64,000 nt of DNA. It comes from Candidatus Schekmanbacteria bacterium (GTDB taxonomy: Bacteria > Schekmanbacteria > GWA2-38-11 > J061). Shown here piece by piece: positions 26,203-32,275 of the stretch. Made by a program: the position numbers and the translations under genes. The notes beneath the pieces were generated by a model that was not told the origin of the DNA, made no database searches, and saw only the letters and a program-made list of their open reading frames with translations. The stretch is taken from positions 372,001 through 436,000 of the forward strand of contig JACRJM010000004.1 of assembly GCA_016219965.1 (NCBI GenBank). The letters run 5' to 3'. How positions within the stretch are numbered: position 1 is the first letter of the stretch; each line of letters starts with the position of its first letter.

Positions 26203-27018
26203 TCAAATACTGTCTTTTAATATATCATTCACAAAATTTATTTTTGAGAAATAACCGCGCGATATTTTTGCAAAAGATTCTTCCTTGCCCAATACCCTGT
26301 CCCTTATTTCTTCTGGTTGTACTCCCTGTTTATGAAAAGCCAGGATTTTTTCTCTGCAATCATTAAGATAGTCAATCTTGGCTTTGATATCTGCCATCGG
26401 GTTTTCAAGCACCTTGCCGCTCGCACAGAAGAATTTTTCAGGATTCAGTTTGATGAGCTTTTCAAGTGAATCTATGGTTCCTGCCACGCTCTCGCTTATC
26501 CTTAAAAAACGAGGCCTCTTTGTTAAGAATATATCTCCGCCTATTATCCAGCCGCGTTTTCTTATGTATAAAGAGATGTGTCCCCTGGAATGCCCGAAAG
26601 TCTCTATCACATCTATCTTGAACTTATCAGTCTCCACAATCTTCCCTATTTCGCTTATAGGAGAAGGTTTCGGCAATCCCCAGCAGAGGCCGTTTGAAAC
26701 AGGAAATTCACGAGGTGCAGTCCTTATCCGTTCCATTGCATCTCGGTGTGCAAAAGCTTTTGCTCTATATACGGAAGTAAGGAGATGATTACCGCCGAAA
26801 TGATCTTCATGATTGTGGGTGTTCACTATTGTGTGCAATGGCCTGTCGGAAAAAAGCTCTTTTAATTTTTTGTCTATCTTTTGGAACCCGGTATCTACAA
26901 GGAGTCCGTCAATGTAATAAGCAGATACGCGCAGGATTTTTGAAGGTATTCCAAAAACTGTGCTCTGCATTTCTATTTTTAGGACTTCATCGATATTTGC
27001 TGTTTTTATGTATGACAT
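26203..27018 (-). CDS. MBL-fold metallo-hydrolase
   Basis: 271 aa. The metal-binding motif H68-x-H70-x-D72-H73 (THNHEDH) is intact, followed by further metal ligands in FGHSRGHISLY and the Asp in GGDIFL. The fold covers glyoxalase II-like and beta-lactamase-like hydrolases acting on thioesters, lactones or phosphodiesters. It is the first gene of a minus-strand run with aldehyde dehydrogenase. A role in detoxifying a reactive carbonyl or thioester is conceivable from that pairing. Confidence 0.88.
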   Translation of the reverse strand: MSYIKTANIDEVLKIEMQSTVFGIPSKILRVSAYYIDGLLVDTGFQKIDKKLKELFSDRPLHTIVNTHNHEDHFGGNHLLTSVYRAKAFAHRDAMERIRTAPREFPVSNGLCWGLPKPSPISEIGKIVETDKFKIDVIETFGHSRGHISLYIRKRGWIIGGDIFLTKRPRFLRISESVAGTIDSLEKLIKLNPEKFFCASGKVLENPMADIKAKIDYLNDCREKILAFHKQGVQPEEIRDRVLGKEESFAKISRGYFSKINFVNDILKDSI

Positions 27019-27262
27019 GATTTCCTATCTTTTTAAGATTCTACAAAATGATTGAACCTCAGAGAACACCGAGTATTATTTCTCTGTGAACTCTGCGGTA
27101 AAGTTTTTTTATATGGTTTTTCATCCATGTTAATTGTTTGACTTTTTAAAAATTTGTCCCTATATACGGGCTGTTTAAAAAATCGATTTGTTCGAATCGA
27201 CTGAAGCTTTGTTAATGCCTTTTTATTATATTTAAAATTTAACTATGGCAAGTATTTGTTGA

Positions 27263-28588
27263 ATGAAATATGACCTTATAGTAGTCGGAGCCGGGCCAGC
27301 AGGCACTATTGCTGCAATCACAGCAAAAAACAGGGGGCTTAATGTTGCCCTTATAGAGCGGAGAAAACTTGGCTCAAAGCTAAAGCGTGCTAACACCTGC
27401 ATGCTCGTTGATACTCCGGGATTTAACGGAGAGAATGTTTCACTTCAGGAGACGCGCGGAAACACAAAGATTGTTTTCGAAAAAAATAGCTTTGATATTT
27501 CAGTTCCCGGTACCTTTGAAAAGATATACGACTCCATAAGCTATTCACCGAATGGAAAGAAAATCCATGTTCATAATACAAAAAAATCCCTTTATCATCT
27601 TTTTGACAATCAGATAATTCTTGATACCCTTGCGGAAAGAGCCTTGAGGGCGGGTGTTTCTGTAATGGATGAATCTCTTGCCGTATCCGGAGAAAATACA
27701 GAAACAGGAGTCAGTGTAAAGGTAAAACATGATTCAGGTGAAACGATTCTGGAAGGAAGCATGGCTGTGGTTGCTGAAGGATTGAAATCTTCTCTTGCGA
27801 AAAGTACAGGAGCAATGAAGGAAAGAGTCGTTTTCGGGAGAGGTCCTTCTCTTCAGTACACTATGGAAAATGTTAAATTCCCATTTGAGAACCGGGCGTT
27901 TGTAACATTCTATGGCTCAACTTATTCACGCGGCGGCGGAGTGCTCTATGTTGCACCTTGCAGCGGCGGCAACGACAGGTATTACGTTGGCATAAGCGGG
28001 GTTAATCCAGGCAAGTATTGCAAGATATTCCTTGATGAGTTTTTCGGGAAAGACCTTGTTGCCGATTGGTTCAGGGATGCCAGAATAGTGGATTATACGG
28101 GCGCCGTAGTGCATCTGATCACTCCAATGGCTGATCCCATCAAGGGAAGATTCATGTTTGCCGGTGACAGCGCAGGCTTTGCGGAAACAATGTACCAGGG
28201 GGCGATGATGTGCGGTTACAGGGCTGCCTCTGCTGCTGCTGATGAGCTTGACGGCAAAAAGGGATGTGACAGCTACAGGGATTTCTGGAAGAATTCATTT
28301 CTTTGGAACAAGAATCCCCAGAGCATGGCAGATTACCTGAAAATAGGATTCTTTTACCCATTCTTCTCTGATGCTGAACTTGATTATCTCTTCGGACTTG
28401 TTGATGGAAGGACATTCGAAGGTATTCATGACCCCTACCAGCAGGTAAATAAGCTGTTCGAGTTAATTCTTACTTCTGAGAATATAAAACCTGAGATGGC
28501 AGAAAAAGCATCTATGTTCAGGAAGATTACCATGCAGGACATAGCAAAGCTCATAGAGCAAAAAAGACAGTTTGCAAAAAAAGAATAG
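27263..28588 (+). CDS. FAD-dependent oxidoreductase, geranylgeranyl reductase family (paralogue A)
   Basis: 441 aa. N-terminal FAD fold VVGAGPAG is at about residues 7-14 and the second FAD motif is FAGDSAGFAE. The first part fits the GGR/FixC family, which reduces C=C bonds in isoprenoids or passes electrons from ferredoxin. The C-terminal about 90 residues (NSFLW-K-PQ, ADY-K, YPFF-D-ELDY) are shared with the gene at 29365 and are not part of the core family as I know it. It heads a plus-strand cluster with an ATC-hydrolase-like protein, the paralogue and a ferredoxin. Substrate unknown. Confidence 0.85.
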   Translation: MKYDLIVVGAGPAGTIAAITAKNRGLNVALIERRKLGSKLKRANTCMLVDTPGFNGENVSLQETRGNTKIVFEKNSFDISVPGTFEKIYDSISYSPNGKKIHVHNTKKSLYHLFDNQIILDTLAERALRAGVSVMDESLAVSGENTETGVSVKVKHDSGETILEGSMAVVAEGLKSSLAKSTGAMKERVVFGRGPSLQYTMENVKFPFENRAFVTFYGSTYSRGGGVLYVAPCSGGNDRYYVGISGVNPGKYCKIFLDEFFGKDLVADWFRDARIVDYTGAVVHLITPMADPIKGRFMFAGDSAGFAETMYQGAMMCGYRAASAAADELDGKKGCDSYRDFWKNSFLWNKNPQSMADYLKIGFFYPFFSDAELDYLFGLVDGRTFEGIHDPYQQVNKLFELILTSENIKPEMAEKASMFRKITMQDIAKLIEQKRQFAKKE

Positions 28589-28703
28589 TATTTGTATATA
28601 AAAAAGAGTGTTAACAAAAGGGAATGTGGTGAGAAGAAACATGATGCCAGTTGCCCTTGTTAAAACGTGTAAAGAAATAACCATTAATTAAAGGAGGTTT
28701 AAC

Positions 28704-29261
28704 GTGGCAGACTTTGAAGTTTCCCCGGAGATCCAGGCATTTGCAAAAGAAGCAGTTTGGAAAGATGGAAGATGGATGGCAATCATCGTGAAGGCAATGT
28801 TCGAAAAGTATGGAAGAGAGGCAATTGATGTACTTTGCCAGGCTTTTTCCAAATTCGGACAAGAGGAAGGTGAAAGATACAAGAAGGAACTCGGATGGGC
28901 AGGCAGGGAAGATGAAATAAACGTGGCAGTTGCCTTAAGGGATATATATGCCAATGTTCACAGCCATGTTGGCGCAGCAGGAATGGATATTGAGAGAATT
29001 AAATTCTCTGAGAACGAAAGTGAATCACATGTTCCTTTCTGCTTTATCCATGATTCATGGAAATCAGTATGGCCTGAAGGTTCAAAGTATATGTGCGAAA
29101 TTATCTCCAAAGCACATGATGAAGGATTCATGAGAGGACTTAATCCAAAGCTCGAATGGACGCACCATGCAGAGAAAAAGAATCCTGACGGCACAGTTCA
29201 GGAAGGTCTTGCACGCGGAGCAAAATACTGCAAGATGTGCCTGGTTTTAAAAAAGAAGTAA
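28704..29261 (+). CDS. L-2-amino-thiazoline-4-carboxylate hydrolase-like protein (ATC hydrolase fold)
   Basis: 185 aa from a GTG start with a perfect AAGGAGG site. Helical N-terminal part with FEKYGREAIDVLCQAFSKFGQ. The C-terminal half has HVPFCFIHDSWKS, MCEIISKAHDEGF, GLNPKLEW and a final YCKMCLVLKK. This pattern of Cys, an NPKL block and a closing Cys strand matches PF14196-type proteins. The true ATC reaction is unlikely for most members, which occur beside redox enzymes in anaerobes. It sits between two paralogous flavoproteins, followed by a terminator. Function inferred only from fold and place. Confidence 0.65.
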   Translation: MADFEVSPEIQAFAKEAVWKDGRWMAIIVKAMFEKYGREAIDVLCQAFSKFGQEEGERYKKELGWAGREDEINVAVALRDIYANVHSHVGAAGMDIERIKFSENESESHVPFCFIHDSWKSVWPEGSKYMCEIISKAHDEGFMRGLNPKLEWTHHAEKKNPDGTVQEGLARGAKYCKMCLVLKKK

Positions 29262-29285
29262 AAATCATATTTCGTTAAATATCCG

Positions 29286-29331
29286 GATTCCGGCAGGGAG
29301 CTAAACCTGCCGGAATCTTTCTTTCTTTTTA
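29286..29331 (+). terminator. Rho-independent terminator after the ATC-hydrolase-like gene
   Basis: GATTCCGGCAGG (29286-29297) pairs with CCTGCCGGAATC (29306-29317), followed by TTTCTTTCTTTTT. The 12-bp stem is strong, so the next flavoprotein gene may have its own promoter or depend on read-through. Confidence 0.88.
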
Positions 29332-29364
29332 CATCATTTCTTTATACCTATGGGGAGGAAATGC

Positions 29365-30708
29365 ATGGATTATGATTTGCTGATTGTCGGTGCCGGACCA
29401 TGCGGTTTGATGGCAGCGAAAACAGCGGCTGAAAGAGGCCTGTCTGTGCTTGTAATCGAAAAACGCCCCAGGATTTCTGATTATTGCCGTGCCTCATCAG
29501 GGATGTTCCATAACTCGGAAGGGATGAACGGTGAGACCGTTACTTTCAGAAACAGGATGGGAGCATCGTACTGGCATTTCAAGGAAGCAGACTTTGAAGT
29601 GAAATATACTGGCGGCAAAATAGACTTTTATGATTATTTTGTCTTTTCACCCTCAGGCCACAGGCTTCACATGCACCGCCTTGAAAAACCCCTTGGTGTT
29701 TGTTTTGACATGGATACGCTCCTTGCAGATCTCTTAAAAGAAGCTGCGGACTGCGGTGTGAGTTTCATGACTTCCACTCTCGCAATGGAAGCTAAGAACA
29801 CGAAAGAAGGAGCAGAAGTAAGAGTAAAGACAAAAGACAAAGAATTCTGTATCAGCGGCAGGAAACTCATAGGTGCAGACGGCTTACAGTCAAAAATCGG
29901 CAGGTCCCTTGGATTCAACGAAGGGCGCTATTTTTATGCAAAGGGGCCGTCCATTGAATATACGGTCTCCAATGTTGATATTCCACTTCCTCCTGCATGG
30001 ATTCGTTTTCATGGCGCAGATTATACAAAAGTTCCCGGAATGATCTACATGGTTCCAAGTGCATTCGGTGAGAACCAGTGGAAGGTCGGCGGAGGAGCCG
30101 GAATGCCCGGAAAACTTTCGGATGAGGTTGTAAAACATTTTATGACTCAAAGCCGCTTTGCCAAGTGGTTTAAAAACTCAAGCGTTCTCGACAGACGCGG
30201 GTGCAGCGTTGCAATGTATGAGCCGGTAAAGGTACCCTATAAAGGCAATATACTGATGCTTGGGGAAACCATAGGATTTGCTGAAACTCTTGTACAGGGA
30301 GCGCTTGTCTGCGGTTACAGAGGCGGAAATGCGGTGTGCGATGAGCTCAGCGGAAAGAAGGGTTTTGAGGAATATGAACGCTTCTGGAACAATTCATTCC
30401 TCTGGCTTAAAGACCCTCAGTGGCAGGCTGACTATGCAAAGACTGCGTTCATGTATCCATTCTTCAACGATGAGGAACTGGATTACATGCTGAAGTTTAC
30501 TACTGATATGCATTTTGTGGGCGAGCTTAACCCTTATAAGAGTCCTATTAATTTCATGAATTTCATGAACAGCGTTGACGGGGTAAAGCCGGAGATACTT
30601 CAGAAGATAAAAATGTACAGAGAACTTAATATGCACCATATAAGGGCAATAGTCGAAAAAATGAGGGAGCAGGCAACGGGAGGGAAAGAACATGGCAGTA
30701 AAAGTTAA
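29365..30708 (+). CDS. FAD-dependent oxidoreductase, geranylgeranyl reductase family (paralogue B)
   Basis: 447 aa from the ATG at 29365, chosen because GGGGAGGAAA lies 6-7 nt before it. The ATG at 29350 would put that site inside the gene. The FAD fold is IVGAGPCG near the start and the second FAD motif is MLGETIGFAE. It aligns with paralogue A over most of its length, including the shared C-terminal extension (NSFLW, ADY-K, MYPFFNDEELDY). The pair may form a heterodimer or act at successive steps. Its last 17 nt overlap a ferredoxin gene, the likely electron donor or acceptor. Confidence 0.85.
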   Translation: MDYDLLIVGAGPCGLMAAKTAAERGLSVLVIEKRPRISDYCRASSGMFHNSEGMNGETVTFRNRMGASYWHFKEADFEVKYTGGKIDFYDYFVFSPSGHRLHMHRLEKPLGVCFDMDTLLADLLKEAADCGVSFMTSTLAMEAKNTKEGAEVRVKTKDKEFCISGRKLIGADGLQSKIGRSLGFNEGRYFYAKGPSIEYTVSNVDIPLPPAWIRFHGADYTKVPGMIYMVPSAFGENQWKVGGGAGMPGKLSDEVVKHFMTQSRFAKWFKNSSVLDRRGCSVAMYEPVKVPYKGNILMLGETIGFAETLVQGALVCGYRGGNAVCDELSGKKGFEEYERFWNNSFLWLKDPQWQADYAKTAFMYPFFNDEELDYMLKFTTDMHFVGELNPYKSPINFMNFMNSVDGVKPEILQKIKMYRELNMHHIRAIVEKMREQATGGKEHGSKS

Positions 30709-30862
30709 GACAGAATCCTGTATTGGATGCGGTACATGCGTTGACGAGTGTAAGTTCGGGGCGCTTCTTCTTGAAGGAGAGATTGTTATAGTCAGGGAAG
30801 AAGATTGTACTCTATGCGGTGATTGTGTTGCTATCTGTGTTACGGGCGCCTTAGAACTCTAG
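30692..30862 (+). CDS. Small 2[4Fe-4S]-type ferredoxin (56 aa)
   Basis: Translation from ATG 30692 gives 56 aa with two CxxCxxCxxxC sets: CIGCGTCVDEC and CTLCGDCVAIC. The Pro normally following the fourth Cys in each set is missing (K and V instead). A GGGAGGGAAAG site precedes it inside the end of the upstream flavoprotein gene, which it overlaps by 17 nt. It is almost certainly the dedicated low-potential electron partner of paralogue B. Confidence 0.9.
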   Translation: MAVKVKTESCIGCGTCVDECKFGALLLEGEIVIVREEDCTLCGDCVAICVTGALEL

Positions 30863-30975
30863 AAGAAGGTAAGGATAAAGATCGATATCAGGCAGATGAG
30901 GGTAAGCAGTTCTGCTGTATAGATAAGAAGATCTGAAAAATCCTTTTTCCTGTATTTAATAAAAAATGTTTTCAT
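30859..30975 (-). CDS. Candidate 38-aa single-pass membrane microprotein
   Basis: Minus-strand ORF from ATG at 30975: a basic N-terminus (MKTFFIKYRKKD) followed by about 20 hydrophobic residues (LLTLICLISIFILTFF) to the end. Its stop shares the CTAG palindrome with the ferredoxin stop, so the two genes are exactly convergent. The ribosome-binding site is weak. An 11-bp inverted repeat starts at its ATG (30974-31035). It could be a real small membrane protein or chance. Confidence 0.4.
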   Translation of the reverse strand: MKTFFIKYRKKDFSDLLIYTAELLTLICLISIFILTFF

Positions 30976-31035
30976 TGTGTACTCTTATTTTTCTCACGTT
31001 GAAAAGTGCTCGTTTCATCGGAATGAGTACACAAT
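30974..31035. repeat. 11-bp perfect inverted repeat pair, possible operator
   Basis: ATTGTGTACTC (30974-30984) and GAGTACACAAT (31025-31035) are exact inverse complements separated by 40 nt, in the region upstream of the 38-aa ORF. It could bind a dimeric regulator by looping or form a stem in RNA. Confidence 0.55.
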
Positions 31036-31068
31036 AATTTAAACTAAAATAAAAATCTGTGACTTTTC

Positions 31069-31341
31069 TTACTCCTCGTCTTCAACATTGCTCCATAAGC
31101 CTTCGTTTGAGAAGGCTTCATGCCCTGAAATATCTTTTATAAATGGCAGGTGACCAATCCAATGCATTGGTTTTACTACCAGATTCTCAAGAAGATAGCC
31201 TGCCGGATAGATTGCATAAGCTGCAACCTTGAAGGGATGAAGAGTTTCGTCGCTTCTTTCAGAATACTCATCCGCAATGGCAGGCAGGCAGAAAGACAGC
31301 ACGAATGTTAATGCCATAAAGCTTATCAATATTTTTTTCAT
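31069..31341 (-). CDS. Small exported protein of unknown function
   Basis: 90 aa with a clear signal peptide (about 1-23, ending PAIADE). The mature part of about 67 residues holds HPFKVAAYAIYPAGYLLENLVVKP, a mildly hydrophobic stretch, then IGHLPFIKDISGHEAF. Small proteins with this YPAGYLLE-type segment occur in several Gram-negative anaerobes, often as a lone gene. I do not know a function. The ribosome-binding site AGGAGGT is good. Probably periplasmic or membrane-associated. Confidence 0.7.
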   Translation of the reverse strand: MKKILISFMALTFVLSFCLPAIADEYSERSDETLHPFKVAAYAIYPAGYLLENLVVKPMHWIGHLPFIKDISGHEAFSNEGLWSNVEDEE

Positions 31342-31497
31342 AATTTACCTCCTTAATTGATATTTATATTTTAACATATATTGAGTCCTTTTCAATTTAT
31401 TATTATGCGAGGGACGCATTGTTATCGGATTCGAAGTTGCAGATGCATGCCTTTTATCATATAGTTTTGTAAACAAATTGAGATTCAGGAGGGTTAT

Positions 31498-32175
31498 ATG
31501 TTTGACTTCGATAATATGAGCGTCAGGAGATATAATTTTACCTGCTTTTTCAGCCTCTTTATTGTTCAGTTTTTAATAGAACCAATATTTACAAAGGTCA
31601 CTGCAATAAACAATATGCTCACATCCTTTGTCCTTTTGTTTTTCTTTTCTATGGCGATTTTTCTGGGATGGTACGGATGCAGGCTCACAACCCTGAAACA
31701 GGGATACCTCGGTATGTTCTTAGGGCTTTCCTGCTGGTCAGTGGAGGAAACACTTGAAAGGATAGTTCTGCCTGCGCCTGACACAATGTTTTGCCCGTTT
31801 AATGCTGAACACCCTTTATTCTGGGTCAGGTTTGAGGATTTGCCATTCGCTTTTATAATAACGTTTCTCTACCTTATAATTCTCGATTTCGAATTCAAGG
31901 TCACTGACAAGATCCCGCTTCATCTGCAGGTTGCATTTCCATTTATTATGACAGGTTGGATATTGACTGGCCTTGCGCGGGCTAACAGGGCAATATTCGA
32001 ACACAGAGGACCGGGGGCATATCTGATTGTGCTGATATTTGCATCAATATTTCTGATCTCACTTACAAGGCTCTTTGTTGTCAGGAAAGAAGCGGCTCCG
32101 ATATTTTCTGCTTTAAGTACCGGAAGTTTGGTATCAACTGTGTTCGGCCTTGCAGGTCTTATAAAGGCCTTATAA
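31498..32175 (+). CDS. Polytopic membrane protein of unknown function
   Basis: 225 aa with about six or seven hydrophobic segments and short loops. A mid-protein loop has LPAPDTMFCPFNAEHPLFWVRFEDLPF. No catalytic motif or known family is recognised. It starts with an AGGAGGG site at 31498. The TPR/CHAT protein begins about 100 nt downstream on the same strand, so co-expression is possible but the gap leaves room for a promoter. Confidence 0.65.
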   Translation: MFDFDNMSVRRYNFTCFFSLFIVQFLIEPIFTKVTAINNMLTSFVLLFFFSMAIFLGWYGCRLTTLKQGYLGMFLGLSCWSVEETLERIVLPAPDTMFCPFNAEHPLFWVRFEDLPFAFIITFLYLIILDFEFKVTDKIPLHLQVAFPFIMTGWILTGLARANRAIFEHRGPGAYLIVLIFASIFLISLTRLFVVRKEAAPIFSALSTGSLVSTVFGLAGLIKAL

Positions 32176-32275
32176 ACCGCACTTGACAAGCAAGCTTAGT
32201 AAAAGGTATGAAAAGTGCAATTTTCGCGTCTATTACTCAATCTTAATTTGAAAGATGGTTTAAGAAAATAAGGAT

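Noticed and set aside
27184-27200. TTCGAATC sequence resembling a tRNA T-arm
   Set aside because: It is part of a short inverted repeat TCGATT-TGTTCG-AATCGA with no acceptor stem or anticodon arm around it.
28630-28700. Short ORF (about 16 codons) between the first flavoprotein and ATC-like genes
   Set aside because: Too short, no ribosome-binding site of quality and no protein feature.
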